In this document: in pieces, positions 1 through 11,454 of the stretch | How positions within the stretch are numbered: position 1 is the stretch's first letter | Layout of the letters: every line of letters starts with the position of its first letter | Source: Pyrenopolyporus hunteri | Taxonomy: Eukaryota; Ascomycota; Sordariomycetes; Xylariales; Hypoxylaceae | Reading direction: 5' to 3' | Assembly: GCA_902806595.1 (NCBI GenBank) | Contig: CADCXC010000038.1 | Span: 2,170,001 to 2,234,000 of the forward strand | Length of the DNA stretch: 64,000 nucleotides | Position numbers and translations under genes: made by a program | Notes under the pieces: generated by a model | Databases searched by the model: none | Seen by the model: only the letters and a program-made list of their open reading frames with translations | Told to the model about the DNA's origin: nothing

Positions 1-926
1 TGGGTGCGCATAATACACTCGTATGTTAGCTCTCACGAACTACCGAATGATGTCTTGACGTTAGAGAAGTCGTAGACCGAGTTTCCACATATTTGTTTTG
101 TTGTATACAAGTGCTGTATACAAGTGCTGTGACTAGGTACATAGTAAAGGCTTCGTCGGCATTCCAATTGTGGGCGGTGATTGGCAAGTCTCATCTGATC
201 CTCTGATAGCATTGAGATGCGTCGCGACGGGACCCGACCAGGTTGTCTCTGCCTACCTCGTTGGGGAACGATGAACGACCTCATCTCTTCTTCTCCAGCC
301 ATTTCCAGGCAAGCGCTGGAGATCACGTACGTAAATGGCCTCTCCGCGCTGCTCGTCACTGGAGGGGAAAGAGATGCGAAAGGTCGAGATATCGGCGGGA
401 TCGGGCGAAGGTGAAACAGGTGGCGCCCGGTTGGACGCAGGGGTAATGGACGAATGACAGCGCCCGCCCAGAGGCCGCAGATCGAGTCGTCCAGGTTTGT
501 TTCAATGTTTCTGAAACTCGCGGTCCCGAACGTAGCTTCAAGGGTTTCTCTCTCTCTTGCCCGTTCTAGAAGTCGGCTCCTTACCTTGACGCCCTTAGTT
601 AAGAAGGGCCTTCGGTCGATCTATTATCTGCAAACAATTCATGCACTGCCATTGGAGGGAGAGACACGTCTATAGTAGGAGGTGGCTATTAAAAGCTTAA
701 TTGGAGGGGGAAGACGGAGAAGGATTAATAAGGTGTTGACGGGTCGAGATGCATTCATATCGACTTCCTGGGAGAGGAGCTCAATAAACCATTTGAATCA
801 AACGAATCAAATTGATTCAATCCACTCGATCGATACAGGAGGGGGACGTCCAGTATCCCGTGATGTGAGAGAAATCAAAGACTCCTCCGCTATGTAAAAT
901 CTAAGTTGGCGAACACACCTCAGCCC
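1..926. other. Intergenic, no gene recognised
   Basis: Only short open frames with no recognisable composition or homology are present. The stretch abuts the 3' end of the minus-strand metalloprotease gene that stops at 927. I see no RNA gene or repeat beyond short AT-rich runs around 780-830. Confidence 0.5.
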
Positions 927-2417
927 CTAAGCCCTCGCGCCTTTGCGTTCACCACAAACCCCGCAGATTCCAGAGTCCCCAGCGTTTAAATACAAGCTAT
1001 CTCGACAGGACGAGCTCTTACAACTCCACGAATTGGGTACTTTATCAGTATCCAGAACGTGAGAGCATACACCACAAATAGTAGCTCCAGGTCCACTGTC
1101 GAACGAGCACATGGGGCAGATACCCGTAGTCGAATCCGGGGCTTTGGTGCCGCTGGCTGATATAGTAGCACTACTCGCCTCTTCAGAGGGCGACCTCTTG
1201 ATGCTATTCCTAACGTCCTTTTCATTTCCCTTCTCCCTCGCCGGCCGTGCTGCTCGGGGTATGGCTTCTATCGGTGTTGTCGCGTCGAGCTCTTCGGACT
1301 TCACCTTAATCGTGGATTGGAAAAGCTCTCTGAGCTCGTTCTGCGCATCTTCGTCCCTGGTATCCTCGTCCTCGCATATCTTCACAAGGCTATGGCCCTT
1401 GTTGTCAACCAGTCGCCGACCGTTGATATCCACGGTAGCCTCGTCCTCGCTGTCACTGGCCGTCTCGTCGTCTTCTTCTATCTTGACCTCGTCGACGTCT
1501 AGAAACTCCTTTGTTTCCTCCGTCTTCTTCTGCTGGTCGAACCGGGCTAGAGCGGCCGCTGCTCGGAGTTCCCGCCCACGCTTGCTCGCTGCCACGCGGG
1601 GCTTTCCCTGCGTCTTCTTCCCCTTCTCTAATTCGGCTTTGACTTCTTCGTCTCCCCCCAGAGCAACGCCGTTGGCACCAAATTTCTTCAAGATCCGACG
1701 CTCTTTTCTCTCCTGGTAAGATAGCTGCTTCTTTTGTTTCCGTTTCCTCCCTCTCGAGCGGTAGGTCCCACCGCATAGGTGTTCCGGTAGGTCCTTGTCC
1801 GATAACACTGTGTTGCTCTCGAACTCTCCCGTTTCTAGTACGGCGCCTCTTCCCCATATGCCCTCGCCGGTATACTTGCGAGACCATAGAACCCTCATTT
1901 GGTCTGCATATTGGTTTCTGACGGCCCAGAAAGCTTTAGAGTGGTTCATTTGTTTACAGTGTGCCAATCTATTTAAAAGAAAATTAAGTCAGTTTTCGGG
2001 GATAGATGTAATAAATGTACCAAGTCGGTGACATACTCATGCATCATGACCATCTGGACGTAGTTGAATGGTAGCCAGTGCCCAGAGAGCGACTTTAGCA
2101 CCAGCTGTATGACTTCTCCAGCGTTGAAGTTGCGGCCTACAAACTCCCGATTTGGTTCATATTCTTCCAGAGACATGACCGACAGGTGGTGCTCTCTCAT
2201 GACAGGTACTAGTCGAGGTTAGCCAGGAGGGTCCAATTCGGTTGATATGACTATTGGCGGAAATCGGTTTAAGTGAGTGCTTACAACATTGCGCCGCGAT
2301 CCGTTCCAAGAACTTCTGCGCGATTGCTATATCGGGACCTTCAAGGGGTTTGATGAAGACTATGCGGTCGTTCGGCTGCGATTTCTTCGCGTTGATGCGC
2401 TCTATTCCGAGAGGCAT
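927..2417 (-). CDS. WLM-domain (WSS1/SPRTN-type) metalloprotease
   Basis: Three exons on the minus strand, 2417-2285, 2208-2037 and 1968-927, join in phase to give about 448 residues. The second splice (GA|GTATGTC ... AATAG|ATTGG) rebuilds the zinc-protease motif HELAHCKQMNH at about residues 101-111, which is HExxHxxxxxH of the WLM family. The N-terminus MPLGIER and the segment SLEEYEPN are also typical of the family, so I start at 2417 although an in-frame ATG lies five codons upstream. The middle is basic then acidic. The C-terminus has CxxC pairs (CPMC, CGVC, WSCKSSSC, CGVC) like RanBP2-type zinc fingers. Known relatives such as yeast Wss1 cleave proteins crosslinked to DNA and bind SUMO and Cdc48. 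That role is inferred here from the domain. The next gene upstream is a kelch protein on the same strand. Confidence 0.88.
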
Positions 2418-2841
2418 CCCGATCTCGAGCACACGATGAGATGGCGTAAATAGGGGATTGTAATTAGGACCCCGAGGTCCTGGAATTCCGGATAACCCTT
2501 CTAACGCGTCGAAGGTGGCGACACCTAAAAGGAGACGTTCTATCGAAACAATGTCTAAATCGAATTTTTATTGGAAAAGAGCAAAGCGATTATTCAATGT
2601 GAGAGGAAATTAGCAAATTCGAATATTGTACTCCGGAAAAGATGCGCAGCACCATTCAACATACAGTATTCCCTGCTGCCATTAACTTTTGACTGTGGCG
2701 GTTTCTAAGTCCGTCTGGGTGGTCGGGTTTAGGGGCCTCTTATCGGCTTTATAGGGAGGGGATACGCTATAAACCCCGCCATCATATTCGCTACCGGTAC
2801 CTACCATCCATCCAAAGAGGGTCCTGTAACTTTTGGAGGTA

Positions 2842-2875
2842 TTGTACAAATCGTGTCCAGGAAGTCTTCGTACAC
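2842..2875 (+). repeat. Left terminal inverted repeat
   Basis: The 34 bp are complementary to 3699-3732 with a single C/T difference. The repeat keeps normal base composition and several CA dinucleotides, in sharp contrast to the interior. Confidence 0.8.
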
Positions 2876-3698
2876 TTTAATACTATACACTTTATATTTA
2901 AACACTTATAACTCAACCACTTCTAAATTAAATAAAATGAAAATTTATATATAATTAATTATAAGTGTTTTAAATATAGATTTAATTTTTTCGAATTTTT
3001 AAAACGTATATTTATAATGTTATAAAATAATTAACGTTTTATTTTTAATAATGAAATTTTTAATATTTTACACCGTAAATAATAACCGTAATAAACTATT
3101 TTTAAAAGATTAAAAATATTTATAATTTAATTTAATTACCGAAAAGTTTAAATATAAAATTTTGAATATTTTTATTAACGTTTTATATTTTTAATAAAAT
3201 GTTAAATATATATTATATTTTAATTATATTTTTTATTTTTCATTTTTATTTTAACGAACTTTTTACTTTTCGCCGGGAAACTTTAATATTATATTTAAGA
3301 CTTTATTTTACGTTTAAAATAATTTTTTAAAAATAATTAACTTAAGTTTATACGATATTATAATATTTATAAAAGTTTTTTTAAATTTATTTTTAAATAC
3401 TTATTATTAACTTTTAAATGATAAAAATTATATTAATAAAAACTTTAAATTTTATATAGTTTTATAAGAATTATAGTTATATATATAACTTATTAAATTA
3501 AAAGTTATTTACGATTAAAATTTTATTAATAAAAATAAAACAACGTATTTTTATTTCTATTTTTTTCAAAAATATAATTATCTTTATAAAAACTATACCG
3601 TTAAAATCAATTAATTTTACTCTATTTAATAAAATTTATTCCAGATTTATAACGTTTAAAAGGGTGGAGTTATGAATTTTTATATTTAAAAAGGTTAG

Positions 3699-3732
3699 GT
3701 GTACGAAGACTTCCTGGATACGATTTGTACAA
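3699..3732 (-). repeat. Right terminal inverted repeat
   Basis: This is the inverted partner of 2842-2875. It ends in ACGATTTGTACAA at the outer edge. Confidence 0.8.
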
Positions 3733-3942
3733 CTTGCCCCTTTATCGACGTGCCTTTTCTCATCGATAATATCTTGAAAAGTCGTAATATCACTAACAAC
3801 TTCTAGACTAAATTCAACCGTATAGTTCACGTTGGAAAAGTCATCGGACGATTTCACATAGCGACCAATAGCTGCTTTTAAAGTCTACCAACCTAGCATC
3901 AAAACCTCTACCAGAGCTTCGGCTGTAGATGCATAGAATAGG

Positions 3943-6359
3943 TCATCTTCTCCGTCCAGCACCTCCCGCTCCCGAATCGCCTTTATCAGCTAGAGACACC
4001 ACTTCACCAATACCAGCAGCTTCCTGCTCGTCTTCCAGAGCAGTAATCTCCTCGCGGCAGTCCCACCACTTTTCTTCGCTGAGCTCGAATGCCTTCGCCT
4101 TGATCTCCTTGACCGACAGGCTTTCCGGTTGGATGCCCTTCCATCTTAGGCTTGTCATGAGGATCTCTTGCCACTCATTCGAAGTGCGCACGAAAAACTC
4201 CCTTCTGGACTCAAACGGCTGGGAGATGTTAGCGATAGAGAATAGAATAGGCGTTCACGGGGAAGTTTTTACCCGTGGGTGTGGTAGTCCATCGTCAACT
4301 GTCGTTGCGACAGTGTCGGCTTCCGACTGCTCCTCTGACACCGAGGATCCCGCAGTGGACGCCGTGTCTGTCACAGATGCCTCATCCGCCTGTTTCTTCT
4401 TGCGCTTACTGGGAGATACGAGTGTTTCCGGCTCCTCGTCGAGTATTTCAGCATCTTCTTCCTCATCCTCATCTTCATCTTCCTCGTCCTCGTCTTCATC
4501 TTCGTCTTCGTCGTCGGATCCCTGTAGGAGTAATCATGTCAGAATCCAATATAGCAATGTCGCCACTGCTAATTACAAAGCGAAGGGAGGTAATCCTTAC
4601 AACCCAAGTATCGTCTTCCCGCTTGAAGATCTGCTTGCAACCGTCCATTTTACCAAGATCGATGGCGTACAAATCGTCAAATGTATACTCTCGATCTTTC
4701 GACTCGTAGGTACCGCCGTAAATATATAATATATCGTCCTGCACTGCCAACTGTGCGTTAAATCGTGGATGTGGAAATTCCATAGATACCGGCATGTCCC
4801 GCGCCGGCTTTTCCGGTTCCTCCGGCTCCTGTCCGGCTTTCAGGTCGATCTCCATGTCATCCGCGTCCTCTAAAGATGATCCGGCCTGTAGAGCCGCGAG
4901 CTGCTTCAATAGCTCCTCTTCATTCGCCTGGGCCCTACCACGCCGGCCGACTCTCTGCTCTGCTGCGGGAGTTTTTTTCTGTACCCTCGGCTTACGCAGT
5001 ACCAGCGGGAAGAACCGGTTCCTTTCTATGTTCCACGCGTAGAGCTGGTTGAAGAATTCGCTGTCCATACCCTCCTCGCTCTGCTCTACATCGTGAACTC
5101 CGCCGAACATGATACCACGCCCCTTATGATAAGTCATGGTTGCTCCGGCACGAGCAGGATTGGGCGTATTCGCCGGCTTCTTTCGTTTCTCCCACCTTAC
5201 GTTTGGAGGCGTATTCGGCGGGGAATCTGCTGGAGGTTGGGTTATTCGTAAAAAGAAACAGTCCTCGTGTACTAAAGGTTTGAGAATATTCCTCTGGCCC
5301 TGTGATGCACCCTTGGCTGACTTATTCGCCGATACGGTTGCCTTTACTCTGGAATAGCCGCCGAATAATACGGCGCCTTGCTCGTGAGGGAGGAAGGTAA
5401 AAGAAGACCGAGCATCTGGCTTAAGCTGAGCTGGCGGAAGCGTAGGGCTATGCCAGAAGAAATTCTACATCCCGACATCAGCACCTAATGTACTAATACG
5501 AGTTATGAAGAGGTTTGCTTACTTGAGTGTCGTAAAGCCAGAGGTCATTAAGATACTTTGTCTGATTCGATGTATCCTGGAAGCCTTGGGACTCATCGTT
5601 AATCTACTAGTTAAGAACCGAGGCTGGTATACGTAAATCGACCACATACCACCGAAGAGGATGATGTAATTCTTATAGTAGGTCATTCGATGCCCGCTTC
5701 TTGCCGGCGGACTCTTGCCTTTGGTTTCTATCCGTGTCCATTCTCTAGCGCTAGGCTCGAGTCTCCAGAAATCATTGTAATGATAGAATGTGCCTTGCTT
5801 AGGACTACACGGGTAATATAACGTTAGTACGACAAGACTTAGGTGGCAAGTGACACTTGTCTAAAACACTGCAGCATTATAAAACAAACCTGCTAAATTC
5901 GCCTCCAAATAAGAAGACCGAGTCTTTCTGGTTCCCACCTCTACACCAAGCATGGCCAGACCGCGGTAGGGGCGCATTCGGTGAAGTCACACAATGCCAT
6001 TCATCTCGATCTGTATAGTAGATATTGAGATCATTGTAGAAACTCGCAAGGGCACCATTCCACGTTTCTCCCCCAAATAACAAAAGCTGGTTGCTATTCG
6101 ACGGGGAAGCCAGGAAGGTCGAGGACGACCGGGGTTTAGGAGGGGATTCAGAAACAGTTTCTGTGATCTTGACGAACTCTTCCTGAGCTTTCTTATACTC
6201 GGCAAGAACCGCGTCTAGATCGACGTCTTCCGCATCGCTTCCCTCGAGCTTTGTAGCTTTTGCCTTTTCTTTCTTCTGAGCCTTTTTCTCCTGCTTCTGC
6301 TTCTTCTCGGCAAGCTTCGCCTTCTTAGTGTCGGACTTGGACTTCTTGTCTTTCGCCAT
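3943..6359 (-). CDS. Kelch-repeat protein (KEL3/KLHDC4 type)
   Basis: A multi-exon minus-strand gene. The start at 6359 (MAKDKKSKSD) opens a lysine-rich N-terminus. Kelch blades follow, such as NQLLLFGGETWNG, DSVFLFGGEFSR, NYIILFGG, GAVLFGGYSR, GIMFGGVHD and LYIYGGTYE, each with the GG doublet. Clear late splices are TWV|GSDDED (intron near 4522-4595) and LPHPR|PFESRREFF (intron 4219-4272). The C-terminus (RTSNEWQEILM, KAFELSEEKWWDCREEI) matches the DUF4110 tail found in fungal KEL3 homologues, so family assignment is good. About six or seven exons are needed, and those between 5390 and 5890 are only approximately placed. A long Glu/Asp run lies just after the last blade. Kelch beta-propellers mediate protein contacts. 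The molecular function of this subfamily is not well defined. Confidence 0.85.
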
Positions 6360-7478
6360 GGCGCGGTTTTTCTTCACACGCACGACGCGGACATGAGAAG
6401 AAGAGAGCGCCCAACTATTAACCAAACTCTTCAGCGTATGTACTTCTTTAAGTACCTATATACATGTATCAATGGAGACTACCTATTAATGGAGAATTGG
6501 AAAGGAGAGATAAAGTGATTTGCGCTAACTCGAAGAAGCTTGGGGTATTCGTCTCGCAAGTGAGAACAGCTGCCGTCATGACAGGCTACAGGATGGAGAC
6601 TTCTCTCCGCCACCTGACAGCCCCTCCCCCGCACTAAAAGTTTCTAATGTAACGCTTGATGAAGTTTTCATAGGGCGGTCCGGAGCCCCTAGCTCAAGCT
6701 TTACGGTGTATAATTGCTGTGTCTCACTTGCCAACACATAAGCTATTTCGCTTAGGTACAGGCATATGCGGATTACCTTTTTCGTACCTAATTTAGAGGT
6801 ACATGTACCGTTTGCATGCGTCATTCTAGAGGTGTACATGATGTACGTATCTACCTACGTATATGGCGGGAGGAAAAGGGAGAAGAAAAAAATACAAAAG
6901 TTCATCGCATCGCATCGCGAGCCTCCTACAACTACCACCGCTGCATACGACGCTGCTCCAACAGGTGTTCCAACGGGCGTTCACCGAGCGAAGACTTCTC
7001 GGAATCTCCAACTACGGTACATGATGACTTTCAATTAGGCAGTTGAATTTTTCGATATCACCCAGTTTTACCCTCCCGTTTTTATTTCTCTCACCTAGGT
7101 GCTGCGATGGTCCGAGAGACGTTCGAGAGGCGTTGCCCTTATACTTAATCCCCGTTTGAACCCACTTAGCTACGGGATAAGTCGGTGGTCTCTTGTGCTC
7201 GGCCGATTTTATTTATAAGAAGAAAAAAAAAAAAATAACGCCGCGAACTTCACTAGATCCACTTCCATCTCTACGTCCACGCGCGATTATATCAAAATGT
7301 TCTAGTAATAGCTCGGCCTGGGTTTCGTCGTTTCTATCTGCTACCTTACCGCCTGTCATATGTGATTGTTAATCCCTAGCAACTTCCTCCCCTTGCGATT
7401 CCAAACTCGCTCGGGGACTCGCCTCAGCGTTTGCGATCGCGTTCTCGACCCTCAGGATCTCCAACCAAGGCCGGAGAT
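6360..7478. other. Divergent spacer between kelch and ornithine-carrier genes
   Basis: This spacer should hold both promoters. It contains a pyrimidine-rich segment (about 7060-7100), an A-run near 7222-7237 and short tandem CATCG near 6903-6917. No gene is supported. Confidence 0.5.
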
Positions 7479-8531
7479 ATGGCAGCCACGGAAGTAGAAA
7501 TCACGGCGACGAAACCCTCGCAAACTCCCATCCACGCTAGATCGGCCGCACTAGAGTCCGTGGAAGATATCGTCTATGGATCCGTAAGTAGATTATCCAC
7601 AGACTGTTGCTGGCTCACTCGTCCTAATAAACACTAGGTGGCCGGCATTGTAGGCAAATATATCGAATATCCTTTCGACACAGTTAAGGTCAGGTTGCAA
7701 TCTCAGCCGGACCATCTCCCCCTTCGCTATACCGGGCCTCTTGATTGTTTTCGGCAGTCTATCAAAGCCGATGGATTTTTGGGATTATACCGTGGAATAA
7801 GTGCGCCGCTTTTCGGAGCCGCGGCTGAAACTAGCAGCCTCTTTTTTTTCGAGCGCATAGGGCGTGAGGTAGTGTACGCATCGGGATACTTCCCACGGGA
7901 TCGAGTGCTCCCGCTTTCGGCGCTCTGGTTCACCGGCGCCTTTTCCGGAGCCTTCACCTCTTTCGTCCTTACACCCATTGAACTTGTAAAATGCAAGATT
8001 CAGGTTCCCGCGCCTACTAATACGGACGGGCCGAGACCCAAAGCCCCTAGCGTCACGTCGGTCATCCGAGAAGTGTATAAGCATGAAGGGATTAAAGGCT
8101 TCTGGCATGGACAAATGGGAACTTTCCTTCGGGAATCTGGCGGTTGTGCGGCTTGGTTTGGTTCTAAAGAGACTACGACTAAAATGTTCCATCTTCTCAA
8201 CGAACGCTCCGCTACGTCACAAGAGGAGAAAGACATGTTGGCTACGGAAGCGTTGCCGTTATGGCAGCAAGCCGTAGCTGGCGCCTCTGCTGGCATGTCA
8301 TACAATTTCCTATTCTTCCCGGCCGACACCGTCAAGTCTCGCATGCAGACTACCCCGGTCGGCGGTTCTACTCAACCTAGGTCGTTCTGGCAGGAGGGAA
8401 AGGCTCTGTGGAACCAACACGGCCTACGCGGGCTCTATCGCGGGTGCGGAATCACTGTGCTGCGGTCGGCGCCCAGCTCGGCTTTCATCTTCATCGTCTT
8501 CGATGGCTTGAAACGGTATCTGCCGTTGTGA
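7479..8531 (+). CDS. Mitochondrial ornithine carrier (ORT1/ARG-13 family)
   Basis: Two exons, 7479-7583 and 7638-8531, with intron GTAAGT...CACTAG, encode 332 residues. The splice joins DIVYGS to VAGIVGKYIEYPFDTVKVR. Three carrier signatures mark the six-helix solute-carrier fold: PFDTVKVR, PIELVKCK and PADTVKSR. The block SQPDHLPLRYTGPLDCFRQS is typical of fungal ornithine carriers that export ornithine from mitochondria for arginine synthesis. I chose ATG 7479 (MAATEVEITATK) because it directly precedes the carrier core. An in-frame ATG at 7431 would add 16 residues. The substrate is inferred from family resemblance. The gene converges on the TspO gene downstream. Confidence 0.88.
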
Positions 8532-8814
8532 AGGAGGCTTCTAATGATTGTTTTGGACGATATACCGTTGTTTGCCGACGTGTGATAGAAGGATATAGAC
8601 GGCTCGGATATGATGTGTGTCGGTGTTTAGGCGTCGTCATTTTTTAGATGATTACCATAGATGTATCGAGCGGCACTTTCGATGTCCCACGCGTTACTAC
8701 CCGTAACAGTGGTTCCGGGTTCTTCTATACGAGATTACGAATCTAGTTTACAGTAGTAGGACGCTGTCCCGTTAAGATGGTCTTCTACGGCTCAACCACA
8801 CGCATTATTCTCAC

Positions 8815-9438
8815 TCACGCTCTCTTAGCCAGCGTAGATTCCGAGATATCCCAATTATTCAAATATCCCACACCCGCCGTCAAGTACGTCGCAAATCCCA
8901 GCCACGCCATATACGGCACTTGACACCAGCCCGCGACGCTGTCAACCGAGAAGTACAGATACGTCAAGTAACCATTCAGCCCGACCAGCGACACGATGTC
9001 GGCCAATGCGAGGACTGGTTTCCGCAGCCCGAAGAACAGGGGCATCCACAACACGTTCAGGCCGAGCTGCAGGGAATACAACGTCTGCATCTGGTCCGTG
9101 GGGCCGAGCGGAGACGAGTTCCTGGTCACCGCGCGGTGAGCCGCGTAGCCCATGAGCCCGTAGAGCACCGTCCACACGGGGCCGAAGACCTGCGGCGGAG
9201 GGCGCAGCGGCGGCTGCTTCATTACGACATAAGCGGTTTGTGTCCGTTTTGCTGTGTACGACGGTTAGGGAACGTGGGTTTTGTGACTAGAGGCTGGACG
9301 GGCAAAAGGGGGAGGGCTCATACGTCGAGAACTAAAGCCTACCGTCGTGCCCACTGCTATGGGCAGTAGGATGGAGGCCGCTGGGTTTGCGAATATGTCG
9401 TATGGTATGGCGCTGAGACGGGGGATGTAGGCCGTCAT
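8815..9438 (-). CDS. TspO/MBR family membrane protein
   Basis: Two exons, 9438-9324 and 9251-8815 (intron 9252-9323), encode 183 residues. Exon 1 reads MTAYIPRLSAIPYDIFANPA. The splice gives FSSRPKRTQTAYVVMKQPPL, leading into the hallmark PPLRPPPQVFGPVWTVLYGL of TspO/peripheral benzodiazepine receptors. Further hydrophobic segments follow (LNVLWMPLFFGLRKP, PYMAWLGFATYLTAGVGYLN), consistent with five helices. Family members bind porphyrins or sterols and sit in the outer mitochondrial or ER membrane. Which applies here cannot be read from sequence. The 3' end faces that of the ornithine carrier about 280 bp away. Confidence 0.9.
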
Positions 9439-11454
9439 CGTGAAGGGCGGAACCTAATCAATTTGGCGCTGGAGATATTGCGTCGTGTCTGTTGAGCGGG
9501 TGACGGCACAAGTTGCTACCTAGGTAGGTAGGTATATGATTTTACGGTTACTTAGGTAAGGATAGGCTGATTCTACTTATATCTCTCGCTGTACTTTAGG
9601 TGGATAGGTAGTTCAGTATAATTTCCACCGAGGGAGATACATGTACCAAATGCCAGGCCGTTTGTACCGATGTATGTCTCAAAATCGCAGTCAAGTCTTC
9701 CAATGCCATGACGTAGGCGCCGCAATAGTACAAAGTCAATGTGGAGCACTCAAAGGAGACTCTTCGGATTTTCTTCTATCAAACTGTCCAAACGCCTAAT
9801 CTGGCCAATGGCACTTAGGTACCTAGATGATATTATGTTGCGATTTTGAGGTTTCCGTGCTATAGATACCATTGCCGCATCCATATATTCAGTGATGACG
9901 GCGTGTACAGAGCTCCGTACCTAGGTACCTATGCAGACCTAGGATGGCAGATGGTAGGTACATCGTATTGTACATGCACGTTTCCACATCATACGTCTGT
10001 ACGTACCTTGTACCTACCACGACGAAGTGGGGAGTTGTCAACGGTACCTACGTGTAAGTATCCGTTGATATTGCTGTAAAATGTACAATGCACTACGATA
10101 CCAGTTTAATACGTATACCGTAATATCAGATATTGCTGTCTAAATCTGTGGCGGCCACCTTGTGCAGCAAATTCGATTTCGGAGTCCTACCTTCACCATC
10201 ATCTTCAACAACCACCCACCTCACCACTCATCTTGTACCTATGTACCTTCCGCGGCACACGAGTCATCTCCAGCAGCCGCTCTTTTGAAATTGAACAGCG
10301 TATTCTTTTTTTTTTTTTTTTCGGGGTACTATTGTACCTTGTGGCGCGCCACATACGCTAACTACCGCATACACCCGACGCGTTTCCCTTTTAGGGTGGT
10401 CTCTTTGTTCCAGGTCTTTGTTCGAACCCGGGTACCACGGTACGTACCACAGTAAGTACCCACGCCGCACGTTCTGTACGTTCCTTCCGTCGGGAAAAGA
10501 AGGCCCAGCCACGCCACGGCGTAGAGACCCACTCGCCGTTTGTTTGGTTCCATTGGTTAGTCTCATCGTTCCTTTGAAACCTCCCTCTCTCTTTTCTACA
10601 TACTCTCGCTCTCCCTACATACATTACATACCACATTACATACTGCCTGTATACCCTCTTATTCTTCCTATCTTACTCTGCAAACATTAGCGGATATCCA
10701 GCTTGGGACGTTGCGCCCTCTAGGAGCCCTCCGCCGTCGTCAGCTCTTACAGTTCGTCTATCCTTTTTTCTGAACCGACTTCCACCTTCTTGTCAATGAA
10801 GCCCTTCTTTTTACCAACCCCCATTGTCGTCACCCCATTTTTCCTCACGACCGCCTTCTCCCCCCTTAAGAATCTGAAGACTCTGAAGACTCTGTAGACC
10901 TTGACCGAGATCACCTCTCTCCCTCCTCTATCATCTATCGTCATCTCGTCATCTCGTCATCTCGCTTTTCCACTTTCACTCTCACAGAAATGGCAAACTT
11001 TTTATGTCTTCCTTGCTGCCTCTTTCGGTTTGCTTATTGCAGAGCTCACGCTCCCGCCCATGCTCAGCTTCTCAATTTAGCTTGCCGATAACATGAACTC
11101 TTGTCATCTTGCATCTTGCTAGACTAACCTTTTACTCTTCTCATTGCTCAACCCCCCAAACATTATCAAAAATGGTTTCTCTAACAGCAATCGCCTCGTC
11201 AAACAATAGGCAACAGGTCAGATCCCGACCCCCAGCAATCGGCATCACCTAACATCCGACTGCCATCGCCCGCCCGCCCACGCAAAGCCTGCCTTATTGC
11301 CTATCTAGATAGGTACCTACATATAACCGCCGTTGTCGCGTTGCTTAAGGACGAGTGAATATTCCCCGAAGACAGCATCAAGCCGAACAAGATCGAAGTG
11401 TGAAGTATCAATGCCCATTGTGCAATCGTGAAATCGTTACGTGAAAAAGGCAAT
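9439..11454. other. Long spacer upstream of ARS2 homologue
   Basis: No gene is supported. The spacer contains several ACCTAGGT palindromes (for example TACCTAGGTACC at 9918-9929), a T-run near 10306-10321, and C/T-rich sequence from about 10570 to 11200 suiting a long 5' leader or promoter of the downstream gene. Short open frames around 10160-10690 look random. Confidence 0.5.

Larger units (their letters stand above)
2842..3732. mobile_element. TIR-bounded AT-rich element, RIP-like
   Basis: A 34-bp inverted repeat closes each end: 2842-2875 begins TTGTACAAATCGTGTCCAGG, and 3699-3732 is its reverse complement with one transition. Almost exactly between them (about 2876-3698) the sequence becomes nearly pure A+T. 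Most residual cytosines are in CG, CC or CT context and CA is rare, the pattern left by repeat-induced point mutation. No transposase frame survives. I could not define a clear target-site duplication. The class is therefore undecided: a RIP-mutated DNA transposon or a non-autonomous derivative. Confidence 0.65.
2418..3942. other. Intergenic spacer holding a TIR-bounded AT-rich element
   Basis: About 420 bp of ordinary composition precede an AT-rich block bounded by inverted repeats (listed separately). Between the right repeat and 3857 the minus strand stays open and reads like protein (for example SSDDFSNVNYTVEFSLEVV), and the frame runs into the element. It may be a fragment of a gene interrupted by the insertion. 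I do not recognise it. Confidence 0.5.

Noticed and set aside
1111..1719. 202-codon Ser-rich plus-strand frame
   Set aside because: Antisense of the acidic/basic linker of the WLM protease, whose exons splice cleanly on the minus strand.
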